Assembly (NCBI GenBank): GCA_029945725.1
Contig: JAQSDB010000010.1
Coordinates: forward strand, 1-64,000
Source: a bacterium
GTDB lineage: Bacteria; Pseudomonadota; Gammaproteobacteria; Pseudomonadales; Moraxellaceae
Reading direction: 5' to 3'
Length of the DNA: 64,000 nt
Under the pieces are notes generated by a model. It ran no database searches. It was not told the origin of the DNA and worked only from the letters and a program-made list of their open reading frames with translations. Position numbers and translations under genes: made by a program. Shown piece after piece: positions 15,112-23,195 of this stretch (within the stretch, counting starts at the first letter, position 1; each line of letters starts with the position of its first letter).

Positions 15112-16161
15112 ATGAAAAAGACCGTGATGATCGCCCTGGTGCTGCTGGCCGGCCTTGTCGCCTGGCTGCTTCTGACGCCGTCACCGATTGATGCAGTGGC
15201 CTGGCAGCCGGCGAAGGCGCCCGCCTTCAGCGGCGTACTGGCCGTGAACAAGCAATTGCAGAAAGCGGAATTACTGGCGCGGGGGAAGATACACGGGCCG
15301 GAAGACATTGCGATTGATGCGCAGGGCCGCGTGCATGCCGGCCTCGCCGACGGCCGCATTGTGCGTCTTGACGGCGACAAGGTCACGACGCTCGCCAATA
15401 CGGGTGGCCGCCCGCTCGGCATGGTGTTCGATGCGGCCGGCAATCTGGTCATCTGCGATTCGTGGAAAGGCCTGCTGCAACTGGCACCGGACGGCAGGAT
15501 GAGCACGCTGGTCACGGCGGTCGATGGCGTACCGCTGTCGTTTACGGATGATCTCGACATCGCCAGCGACGGGAAAATCTATTTCACCGATGCCAGTACC
15601 AAATACCACCAGCCCGACTATGTGCTGGATCTGCTCGAAGGCCGCCCCTACGGCCGGCTCTATGTGTATGACCCTGCCACCAGAACCGCAAGGCTGCTGC
15701 TCAAGGATCTGTATTTTGCCAATGGCGTGGCGCTGTCGAAAAACCAGGATGCCGTCTTCATTTCCGAAACCTACCGTTACCGCATCCGCAAGTTCTGGCT
15801 GAGCGGGCCGAAGGCCGGTACGGATGAAATCATCGCCGACAATCTTCCCGGCCTGCCGGACAATATCAACAGTGACCGTAACGGCATCATCTGGATTGCC
15901 CTGCCGTCACCGCGCAAGGCGATTGCCGATGTGTCGGCGAGCAATCCCTGGATGCGCAAGCTGATGGTGAAACTGCCGCGGGCTTTCTGGCCCAAACCGG
16001 ATCGCTACGGCCTGGCCATTGCCATCGATGAAAACGGCAGGATCATCAGAAGCATGCACGATGCCAGCGGCGATCATCTGCGCATGATCACCTCTGTCTA
16101 CCCGTACCAGGGCCATCTTTATTTCGGTTCGCTGGAAAACGACCGCATCGGCAAGCTGTAA
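15112..16161 (+). CDS. SMP-30/strictosidine-synthase-like membrane-anchored protein
   Basis: The start at 15112 follows GTGAGGA; an ATG nine bases earlier is also possible. The product has 349 residues. Residues 4-22 (TVMIALVLLAGLVAWLLL) form an N-terminal membrane anchor. The rest is a six-bladed propeller: GPEDIAIDAQGRVHAG, RPLGMVFDAAGNLVICD, DDLDIASDGKIYFTD, FANGVALSKNQDAVFISET and LPDNINSDRNGIIWIA are the repeated blades. This matches the APMAP/strictosidine-synthase branch, whose bacterial members are metal-dependent lactonases or esterases. It should face the periplasm. Confidence 0.85.
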   Translation: MKKTVMIALVLLAGLVAWLLLTPSPIDAVAWQPAKAPAFSGVLAVNKQLQKAELLARGKIHGPEDIAIDAQGRVHAGLADGRIVRLDGDKVTTLANTGGRPLGMVFDAAGNLVICDSWKGLLQLAPDGRMSTLVTAVDGVPLSFTDDLDIASDGKIYFTDASTKYHQPDYVLDLLEGRPYGRLYVYDPATRTARLLLKDLYFANGVALSKNQDAVFISETYRYRIRKFWLSGPKAGTDEIIADNLPGLPDNINSDRNGIIWIALPSPRKAIADVSASNPWMRKLMVKLPRAFWPKPDRYGLAIAIDENGRIIRSMHDASGDHLRMITSVYPYQGHLYFGSLENDRIGKL

Positions 16162-16181
16162 ACTTTTCTCCGGAGTCCGTC

Positions 16182-18014
16182 ATGTCATCCCTCATCCTTT
16201 CGCGTCGTGATCTGGAGTTTCTGCTTTACGAGTGGCTGCAGGCAGAGAAGCTGACAGGATATGCACGTTTCTCCGAGCACAGCCGTGAAACCTTTGAGGC
16301 GGTGATTGATCTCTGCCAGAAAATGGCGACGGATCTTTTTGCCCCGCACAATAAAAAAAGCGACCAGAACGAGCCGCACCTTGAGGGCGACAAGGTCGTG
16401 CTGGTTCCGGAAGTGAAAACCGCGCTGGCCGCACTGGCGCAGGCGGGCCTGTTCGCTGCCGCCCAGGATTACGAATTCGGCGGCATGCAGTTGCCGGTGA
16501 CCATTGAAAAAGCCGCCTACGCCTGGTTCATGGGTGCCAATGTGGCCACCAGCGGTTATCCCTTTCTCACCATCGGCAATGCCAACACCATACTGAAACA
16601 CGGCACACCGGCACAGATAAAAGCCTTTGCGCTGCCGGAACTGGAAGGCCGTTATTTCGGCACCATGTGCCTGTCCGAACCACAGGCCGGCTCCTCGCTT
16701 TCCGACATCACCACGCGCGCCGAATATGAAGGCGAGTCGGCGCTGGGCGCGCAGTACCGCATTACCGGCAACAAGATGTGGATTTCCGGCGGCGAGCACG
16801 AGCTCTCGGAAAACATCGTGCATCTGGTGCTGGCCAAGGTGCCGGATGCCGACGGCAAGCCCGTTCCCGGCGTCAAAGGCATTTCCCTTTTTATTGTTCC
16901 AAAATTTCTGCCCGCTGCTGATGGCGGGCTGGGCGAGCATAACGATGTCGTGCTCGCCGGCCTCAATCACAAGATGGGCTATCGCGGCACCACCAATACG
17001 CTGCTGAATTTTGGCGAGGGTGCGCGCTACCGCCCGCACGGCCGTGCCGGTGCCATCGGCTACCTGATCGGCAACCTGCATCAGGGCCTTTCCTGCATGT
17101 TTCACATGATGAACGAGGCGCGCATCGGCGTCGGCATGGGGGCGACACTGCTCGGCTATACCGGTTACCTGCACTCGCTTGATTACGCGCGCAACCGGCC
17201 GCAGGGCCGTGCGCTGAGCGCCAGCGGAAAAGATGCGGCCAGCCCGCAGATCAGGATCATCGAACACGCCGATGTGCGGCGCATGCTGCTGGCGCAAAAA
17301 TCCTATGTGGAAGGTGCGCTTGCGCTGAATCTTTATTGCGCGCGCCTGGTGGACGAGGAACGCAATGCGCGGGATGACGAAGCGCGCCAGCGTGCGGCCA
17401 TGCTGCTGGAAATCCTCACGCCGGTTGCCAAAAGCTGGCCCTCGCAATGGTGTCTGGAAGCCAACAGTCTTGCCATTCAGGTGCATGGCGGTTACGGCTA
17501 CACGCGTGATTACAACGTCGAGCAGTTTTACCGTGACAACCGGCTCAATCCCATCCACGAAGGTACGCATGGCGTGCAGGGGCTGGATCTGCTCGGGCGC
17601 AAGGTGGTGATGCAGCAGGGTGCTGCACTCGCGCTGCTCGCCGCCACCATCCGGCAAACGCTTGAAAGGGCGGCAGCGGTGCCCGTGCTGGCGGCGCATG
17701 CCGGCGCACTCGCACTCGTGCTGCAGCGCATGGGCGCGGTCACCGCCACGCTCTGGAGCGCCGGCGACATCCAGAAAACCCTCGCCAATGCCTCGGTGTA
17801 TCTCGAGGCCTTTGGCCACATGGTGCTGGCCTGGATCTGGCTGGAGCAGGCGCTGCTTGCAGCAGCCGCGCCGGCGGATGACGGTTTTTACCAGGGCAAG
17901 CTCGCCGCCTGCCGTTATTTCTTTGAATGGGAGTTGCCGAAGACCGCGCCGCAACTGGATCTGCTGGCGACGCTCAATACCACCACGCTCGACATGAAAG
18001 ACCAGTGGTTCTGA
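16182..18014 (+). CDS. DmdC-like acyl-CoA dehydrogenase
   Basis: The protein has 610 residues, the long form typical of DmdC/3-(methylthio)propanoyl-CoA dehydrogenase-like enzymes. It has an extra N-terminal segment (LSRRDLEFLLYEWL), the FAD segment MCLSEPQAGSSLSD (about 164-177), ITGNKMWISGGEH (about 194-206), the middle domain with NHKMGYRGT, the C-terminal helix HGGYGYTRDYNVEQFYRDN with its Arg, and a PF12806-type tail from about 470. CGGAGT precedes the ATG, 20 bp after the SMP-30 gene. Substrates of such enzymes are short or branched acyl-CoAs, many still unknown. Confidence 0.88.
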   Translation: MSSLILSRRDLEFLLYEWLQAEKLTGYARFSEHSRETFEAVIDLCQKMATDLFAPHNKKSDQNEPHLEGDKVVLVPEVKTALAALAQAGLFAAAQDYEFGGMQLPVTIEKAAYAWFMGANVATSGYPFLTIGNANTILKHGTPAQIKAFALPELEGRYFGTMCLSEPQAGSSLSDITTRAEYEGESALGAQYRITGNKMWISGGEHELSENIVHLVLAKVPDADGKPVPGVKGISLFIVPKFLPAADGGLGEHNDVVLAGLNHKMGYRGTTNTLLNFGEGARYRPHGRAGAIGYLIGNLHQGLSCMFHMMNEARIGVGMGATLLGYTGYLHSLDYARNRPQGRALSASGKDAASPQIRIIEHADVRRMLLAQKSYVEGALALNLYCARLVDEERNARDDEARQRAAMLLEILTPVAKSWPSQWCLEANSLAIQVHGGYGYTRDYNVEQFYRDNRLNPIHEGTHGVQGLDLLGRKVVMQQGAALALLAATIRQTLERAAAVPVLAAHAGALALVLQRMGAVTATLWSAGDIQKTLANASVYLEAFGHMVLAWIWLEQALLAAAAPADDGFYQGKLAACRYFFEWELPKTAPQLDLLATLNTTTLDMKDQWF

Positions 18015-18046
18015 TCAGCATGTTCCTGGCATGCAGCGGCCCGTGT

Positions 18047-19372
18047 TCAGAAAGTGATTCTTTCTATCAGCATGTGGCCGACGCCAAGCAGCAGGCCGAT
18101 AAACGCACCCACCACCACACCGTTGACGCGGATCATGTGCAGGTCGCCTCCCACTTCGGTTTCGATCTTGGCAATCATTTCGCTGGTGTCCCAGTCATGA
18201 ATCTTTTCGCTGATATAGGCGATGATGGCGTCAGCGTAGTCACGGGTGAAGGTCACCACGACTTCCTCGATTTCGTGATTGAGCGCCGCCCGTACTTTTT
18301 CATTGTTTTGCAGATGCTGGCCAAGACGCAACAGCACGCCCTTGATATTGCTGGCAAGGCCGGAGTCCTTGCGCTCAAGATCGCGCTTGATGGCATCGCG
18401 CAGGATGATGATGGCGCCGGTCATGAAGCTCACCACGGATTCGCTGTCGACCAGCGCATTCTTGGTGGCATTGAGGCGCTTTGAGGCGGCCGAGGTTTTC
18501 TTGCGCAGGTCTTTCATGAGCTGGCTGGCATATTGCTCCAGGCGGATGCGCCAGGGGTGCTCGCGGTCTTCCAGCAGCTTTTCCACCTGTGCCATGAAGG
18601 TGTTGATCGTGCGCTGCTCCACGTCGATGCCTATCCAGCTCGCGCCGCGCGCAAGACCGCCCACCCCCAGCTCGTTGAAAATGGTGACGGCCACCTCGCG
18701 GGCTTTTTCCGGATTGGCCTTGATCCATTTGTCGGCAGCGTCGAGTCCGCGCTGCAGTGCTTCGTGATGAAAGTCGTTTTCCAGAACGGCACGCAGCATT
18801 TCGCTGCTCATCTGGTGAACCGGTGTGCTTTTCACCCACTCCACGGCGTTCTGCCGGATGAAGTCCTCGATGTCGCGGCTTTCGAATATCTGCAGCAGGC
18901 GCGGGCCAATGCGTTGAAGCAGTGCGGTCACCTGCTCGACATTGTCTGCTTCCGCCAGCCAGATGCCGATGTGCAGGCTGACATCGGTATCCTGCAGTGA
19001 CTTGCGCACAACCGGTGCCGCCAGAAAGTTTTCCTGGACAAAACGCCCCATGGATTCGGCAATGCGTGCCTTGTTGCGCGGAATGATTTCCGTGTGCTCC
19101 AGCAATATCCGCGGCATCGGCAGCTTGCCGAAAGGATTGCGGAACAGCACGGTGACGGCATACCAGTCGGCCATGCCGCCCACCACACCGGCTTCCGCGC
19201 CCAGCACCAGAATGCCGAGCATCGATGCCTGTCCGGGCAGCAGTTTTTCCAGAAACAGCAGGGCGACCCAGAGCACGGCGGCAGTAATCAGCGTGACATT
19301 GGCCAGCATGCGGCTGCGCGCAAGGCCGGGCACGGAAGCCTCTGGCGAGGAAGCAGCAGGGAGAAGTGACAT
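18047..19372 (-). CDS. DUF445 family membrane protein
   Basis: This 441-residue protein has two membrane segments near the N-terminus (VTLITAAVLWVALLFLEKL and LGILVLGAEAGVVGGMADWYAV). The motif GGMADWYAVTVLFRNPFGKLPMP that contains the second one defines DUF445. A long helical region follows and a third hydrophobic segment closes the protein (GVVVGAFIGLLLGVGHMLI). The family is conserved in many bacteria without an established role. It runs convergent to the DmdC-like gene with a 32-bp gap. Confidence 0.88.
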   Translation of the reverse strand: MSLLPAASSPEASVPGLARSRMLANVTLITAAVLWVALLFLEKLLPGQASMLGILVLGAEAGVVGGMADWYAVTVLFRNPFGKLPMPRILLEHTEIIPRNKARIAESMGRFVQENFLAAPVVRKSLQDTDVSLHIGIWLAEADNVEQVTALLQRIGPRLLQIFESRDIEDFIRQNAVEWVKSTPVHQMSSEMLRAVLENDFHHEALQRGLDAADKWIKANPEKAREVAVTIFNELGVGGLARGASWIGIDVEQRTINTFMAQVEKLLEDREHPWRIRLEQYASQLMKDLRKKTSAASKRLNATKNALVDSESVVSFMTGAIIILRDAIKRDLERKDSGLASNIKGVLLRLGQHLQNNEKVRAALNHEIEEVVVTFTRDYADAIIAYISEKIHDWDTSEMIAKIETEVGGDLHMIRVNGVVVGAFIGLLLGVGHMLIERITF

Positions 19373-19570
19373 AAAGGCGGGCTTGAGCGTAACGGGAGAG
19401 CCTGCACGCTACCCAAGAGCGGGGCCGAGATCAATTGCAGCGCCGCCCGGCTGCCGCGGCGGCCGGGTTTTTCGCCAGAGCGTTTTCACCGCGTTTGTTA
19501 TCGGGCCCTTTTTGTCAGTCTCGTTTCATGAAGGCACTTTCATGCCGGCCCGCGTGAAAACATGCCGGGT

Positions 19571-20365
19571 TCAGAAATTTCCGTGGCGGCCGCTGCCGGC
19601 GCTGAAGCGGCCGGCACCGCTCAGCGTTTCACCGGATTGCAGCGTGTTCTGGCCGTGACGGAATTCATTGCCGAGGGCAGCGCTTTCACTCAAGCCCCAT
19701 TGCTCGAACGCGCTGTGGCGGTCGCCGCGCAGGCAGGCCTGCGGAAAGGCGGCAATCTGCAGGGCGAGCTTTTCGGCTTCGGCCAGCAGGGCTTCTTTTT
19801 TCACCACGCGGTTGGCCAGTCCCATCTGCAAGGCTTCGTCGGCGGCCACCGGGCGGCCGGTCAGGATCAGGTCCATGGCCCGGCTCATGCCGATGGCGCG
19901 GGGCAGGCGCACGGTGCCGCCATCAATCAGCGGCACGCCGAAGCGCCGGCAAAACACGCCGAAGACGGCGGTCTCGTCGGCCACGCGCAGATCACACCAG
20001 AGCGCGAGTTCGAGACCGCCCGCCACGCAGTAGCCGGACACGGCGGCAATCACCGGCTTGCCGAGACGAAAGCGCGTCGGCCCCATCGGGCCTTCGTGCA
20101 GGGCACCGTCTTCCGGTGGCGTCATGCGGTTGGCGCGCGCAGGGTCGCCACTGGCCACGGCCTTGAGGTCGGCGCCGGCACAGAAATGCCCGCCGGCACC
20201 GGTGAGGATGGCGACGCTGAGCGCGTCATCCTGTTCGAACGCCAGAAAGGCCGCCGCCAGGGCGCTGGCCGTCGGGCCGTCCACGGCATTGCGCAAGGCC
20301 GGCCGGTTGAGCGTGACGATGAGCAGTGGCGGGCGGCGCTCGACGAGAACGGTGGCAGTGGTCAT
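19571..20365 (-). CDS. Enoyl-CoA hydratase/isomerase (crotonase) family protein
   Basis: The start at 20365 follows CCGGAGACTCCC. The product has 264 residues. It shows LNRPALRNAVDG, the first oxyanion-hole loop GAGGHFCAGADLKAV, the second loop VSGYCVAGGLELALWCDLRVA, and FGVPLIDGGTVRLPR. The Glu at the first catalytic position of true hydratases (GLELA) is present; the second catalytic acid is replaced by PLIDGG with Asp. It could act as a hydratase or isomerase on acyl-CoA. It diverges from a PaaX-type regulator, a usual regulator-target pairing. Confidence 0.88.
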   Translation of the reverse strand: MTTATVLVERRPPLLIVTLNRPALRNAVDGPTASALAAAFLAFEQDDALSVAILTGAGGHFCAGADLKAVASGDPARANRMTPPEDGALHEGPMGPTRFRLGKPVIAAVSGYCVAGGLELALWCDLRVADETAVFGVFCRRFGVPLIDGGTVRLPRAIGMSRAMDLILTGRPVAADEALQMGLANRVVKKEALLAEAEKLALQIAAFPQACLRGDRHSAFEQWGLSESAALGNEFRHGQNTLQSGETLSGAGRFSAGSGRHGNF

Positions 20366-20439
20366 GGGAGTCTCCGGGGCGCGTGAGGGTTGTTTGACGG
20401 CCTGATGATTACACCATAATGCTTGCGATGGCATCCAAT

Positions 20440-20449
20440 GTAATATTAC
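20440..20449. promoter_or_regulatory. Palindrome GTAATATTAC in the divergent promoter region
   Basis: A perfect 10-bp palindrome lies in the AT-rich part of the 127-bp gap between the crotonase gene and the PaaX-type regulator. It is flanked by ATG-type repeats (TGCGATGGCATCCA). It is placed to be an operator for the regulator. This is a positional inference. Confidence 0.35.
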
Positions 20450-20492
20450 GATTGCCGGCGACAAGCGACCTGCTGATGTAACAAGCACCTCC

Positions 20493-21317
20493 ATGACCCC
20501 CAATCCCCGACACCTCATTCTCAAGTTTCTTCTCGTTGCCGATGGCGAGGCCATGACGGCGCGCGAAGCGGTGGCGGCCTGTGCGCTGTTCGGCATCCGT
20601 GAAAACAGCGTGCGCGTGGCGCTGGTCCGGCTGGCGGCGGCCGGCATGATCGAGGCGGCGGGGCGCGGCTCCTATCGTCTGGGCGCCAATGCCACCGGCC
20701 TGGCCGACGATGTCAGCACCTGGCGCACGGCAGAATCGCGCGTGCGCGCCTGGAGTGGCGCCTGGATCGTGGTGCATTGCGGCGCGCTCGGGCGCAGTGA
20801 CCGCAGCGCCCTCGGCCGGCGTGACCGTGCGCTGCAGCTGCTCGGCTTTCGTGAACTCGACCGTGAATTTTTTGTGCGCCCCGACAACATGACCGGCGGC
20901 GTGGCGGCAGTGCGCGAGCGTTTGTTCAAGCTCGGTCTGGACCCGGCGGCGGCCGTTTTTCTGGCCACGGAATTCGATGCCGCGCGTGATGCGCGCGCCC
21001 GTTCACTCTGGGATGGCCGTGCCCTGACAAAATCCTGGCGGCAGACACGCCAGCAACTGGAAAAATGGCTGGAGCATTCCGCCGCGCTCGAGCCCGATGT
21101 GGCCGCGCGCGAATCCTTTCTGCTCGGCAGCGCGGCGATCCGCCAGCTGGTGTTTGATCCGCTGCTGCCGGACCCGCTGGTGGATACCGCGCAGCGCCGC
21201 GCCTTTGTCGATACCGTGCTGCGTTTTGATGCGGCCGGTCATGTCATCTGGCAGCGTCTGCGCCTGATTCCTGTCGCGGCCGGCACGCCGCTTCTTGCCA
21301 CGTCTTCTTCACACTGA
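20493..21317 (+). CDS. PaaX-family transcriptional regulator
   Basis: This 274-residue protein has the N-terminal winged helix of PaaX (residues 5-65): HLILKFLLVADGEAMTAREAV, then FGIRENSVRVALVRLAAAGMIEAAGRGSYRLG. The middle part (WRTAESRVRAWSGAWIVVH) and the C-terminal helical bundle match the PaaX effector half. PaaX of phenylacetate catabolism is a repressor relieved by phenylacetyl-CoA; relatives respond to other acyl-CoAs. No paa genes are near, so a different acyl-CoA ligand is likely. The ribosome site is weak. Confidence 0.85.
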   Translation: MTPNPRHLILKFLLVADGEAMTAREAVAACALFGIRENSVRVALVRLAAAGMIEAAGRGSYRLGANATGLADDVSTWRTAESRVRAWSGAWIVVHCGALGRSDRSALGRRDRALQLLGFRELDREFFVRPDNMTGGVAAVRERLFKLGLDPAAAVFLATEFDAARDARARSLWDGRALTKSWRQTRQQLEKWLEHSAALEPDVAARESFLLGSAAIRQLVFDPLLPDPLVDTAQRRAFVDTVLRFDAAGHVIWQRLRLIPVAAGTPLLATSSSH

Positions 21318-21336
21318 ATGTTTTACCGGATTTTTT

Positions 21337-22365
21337 ATGACTGCCATGGTTCCCGATTCCGCAACGCCGCTTGAAATGCCCGCCGCCACGCGCCGTAAAG
21401 TCACCGATCTTTTCACGCGTGACGAAATAAAAATGCTCACCGAGCGCTCGGATGCCATGGGCTTTGCCAGCATCACCTTCACCTGGGGTGCCATCGTGGC
21501 GACGCTGGCCATGCTCGCCTGGGCGGCCACGCAGCCGCTGCTGCTTGCCATTCCCTTGTTCATGGCCGGCTTCACGGTTCTCGGCGGCCGCCATCTGGCG
21601 CTCGCCATCCTCATGCACGAGGCCTCGCACGGCACACTGTTCAAGACGAAATGGCTGAATGACACCTTTGCCGACTGGGTGTGCGCCAAACCGATCTGGA
21701 ACGATGTGCAGAAATACAAGGTGCATCACTTTGCCCACCACACCAGAACCGGGCAGGAGGGTGACACGGATCTTTCGCTGGTGGCGGGGCTGCCGTGTTC
21801 GCGCGCCTCGCTGTGGCGGAAATTCGCGCGTGACCTGTCTGGCTACACCGGCCTGAAATTCCTCTTCGGCCGCCTGCTCATGGATGCCGGCGTGATCAAA
21901 TGGACGGTGTCCAACGACATCCAGCGCCTGCCGCAGGAAGGGCGGCACGGGTACGACTATGCGCGCGACCTGTTCGCCAACAGCTGGCGTACCGGCCTCG
22001 TGCACCTGCTGCTGTTCAGCCTTGCGCTGGCGGCCGGCCATGCCTGGCTGTATGGCGCCTTTGTGCTCAGCTACATCACGCCGTTTCCACTCATTTTGCG
22101 CATCCGTTCCATGGCCGAGCACGCCTGCACCGAGCCCAGTGCAGACATGTTCCTGAACACACGCACCACCCGTGCCGGCCTGCTCGCACGCATGACGGTG
22201 GCGCCGCACCGCGTGAACTACCATATCGAGCATCACGTCATGGCCTCGGTGCCGTTCTGGAAGCTGAAACGCATGCACCGCATGCTGCGCGAGCGCAATG
22301 CGCTGCCGCCGGCACCGGATTATCGTGATGTGCTGCGACTTGTTTCTGCCAAACCGGCGGCTTGA
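21337..22365 (+). CDS. Membrane fatty acid desaturase
   Basis: This 342-residue integral membrane enzyme has the three histidine boxes of di-iron desaturases: HEASH (94-98), HHFAHH (130-135) and HIEHH in NYHIEHHVM near the C-terminus. Membrane helices lie at about 45-80 and 215-245. It is of the FA_desaturase/rhizopine-catabolism-related type rather than DesA. It starts 19 bp after the PaaX-type regulator and is followed by a crotonase gene, so the group looks like one regulon. It would introduce a double bond or hydroxylate a lipid or hydrocarbon chain at the cytoplasmic membrane. Confidence 0.87.
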   Translation: MTAMVPDSATPLEMPAATRRKVTDLFTRDEIKMLTERSDAMGFASITFTWGAIVATLAMLAWAATQPLLLAIPLFMAGFTVLGGRHLALAILMHEASHGTLFKTKWLNDTFADWVCAKPIWNDVQKYKVHHFAHHTRTGQEGDTDLSLVAGLPCSRASLWRKFARDLSGYTGLKFLFGRLLMDAGVIKWTVSNDIQRLPQEGRHGYDYARDLFANSWRTGLVHLLLFSLALAAGHAWLYGAFVLSYITPFPLILRIRSMAEHACTEPSADMFLNTRTTRAGLLARMTVAPHRVNYHIEHHVMASVPFWKLKRMHRMLRERNALPPAPDYRDVLRLVSAKPAA

Positions 22366-22396
22366 TCCACCCCTTTATCCACTTTCCGGAGTTCCC

Positions 22397-23170
22397 ATGT
22401 CTGCGCAGAATATTGTCACCACGCTGAACGAACGCATTCTCACCATCCGCTTCAACCGTCCGGAAAAAAAGAATGCCATCACCAGCGCCATGTACGCGCA
22501 GATGGCGGATGCCCTGCTGGAAGCGGAAGCCAGTCCCGAGGTGCGTGTGGTGCTGTTTGCGGGCACGGCAGACACGTTTTGCAGCGGCAATGACATGCAG
22601 GATTTCCTCGCCGCCTCCGGCAGCATTCACGACGCGCCGGTAGCCCGCTTCATGCGCACGCTGGCGGTGTTCACCAAACCGGTGGTGGCGGCCGTGAACG
22701 GCCCGGCAGTCGGCATCGGCACCACGCTGCTGCTGCACTGCGATCTGGTGTACGCAGGCGAGGGTGCGCGCCTGCAGCTGCCCTTCGTGAGTCTTGGCGT
22801 GTGTCCGGAATTCTGTTCGAGCTATCTGCTGCCGCGCATCATGGGCCATGTGAAAGCGGCCGAGCTGATTCTGCTCGGTGAAGCGATTGGCGCGCAGAAA
22901 GCCTGCGAGCTTGGCCTCGTCAATGCCGTGGTGCCGGCGGCCGAGGTGGAAGCCCTGGCCCTGCAGAAAGCACAGCGTCTGGCACAGCAGGCGCCGGCTT
23001 CCCTGCGCGTGAGCAAGATGCTGATGAAGCGCTTCAACGACACCGCCCTGAACGCATCGCTCACGGTGGAGCTTGATTATTTTGGCGAAATGCTGCGCGG
23101 CCCGGAAATCCAGGAAGCCGTCGCTGCCTTCATGCAAAAACGCAAACCGGATTTTTCAGGCTTCAACTGA
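22397..23170 (+). CDS. Enoyl-CoA hydratase/isomerase family protein
   Basis: The start at 22397 follows CCGGAG. The product has 257 residues. It shows FNRPEKKNAITSAMY, the oxyanion-hole loop FAGTADTFCSGNDMQDF, VNGPAVGIGTTLLLHCDLVYA, and LPFVSLGVCPEFCSS with the second acid (Glu) in the usual region. GIGTT in place of G-E-L makes the first catalytic Glu absent, a pattern seen in delta3-delta2-enoyl-CoA isomerases (PECI/ECI-like), so isomerase activity is more likely than hydration. A neighbouring desaturase fits handling of misplaced double bonds. Confidence 0.88.
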   Translation: MSAQNIVTTLNERILTIRFNRPEKKNAITSAMYAQMADALLEAEASPEVRVVLFAGTADTFCSGNDMQDFLAASGSIHDAPVARFMRTLAVFTKPVVAAVNGPAVGIGTTLLLHCDLVYAGEGARLQLPFVSLGVCPEFCSSYLLPRIMGHVKAAELILLGEAIGAQKACELGLVNAVVPAAEVEALALQKAQRLAQQAPASLRVSKMLMKRFNDTALNASLTVELDYFGEMLRGPEIQEAVAAFMQKRKPDFSGFN

Positions 23171-23195
23171 TCGGCCTTGCGGCCGGAGAACTGCC

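Noticed and set aside
16185-17954. Minus-strand open frame of 589 codons opposite the DmdC-like dehydrogenase
   Set aside because: The plus-strand protein has clear FAD and catalytic motifs over the same bases. The minus-strand translation is a His/Arg-rich shadow without motifs, as GC-rich codon use often creates.
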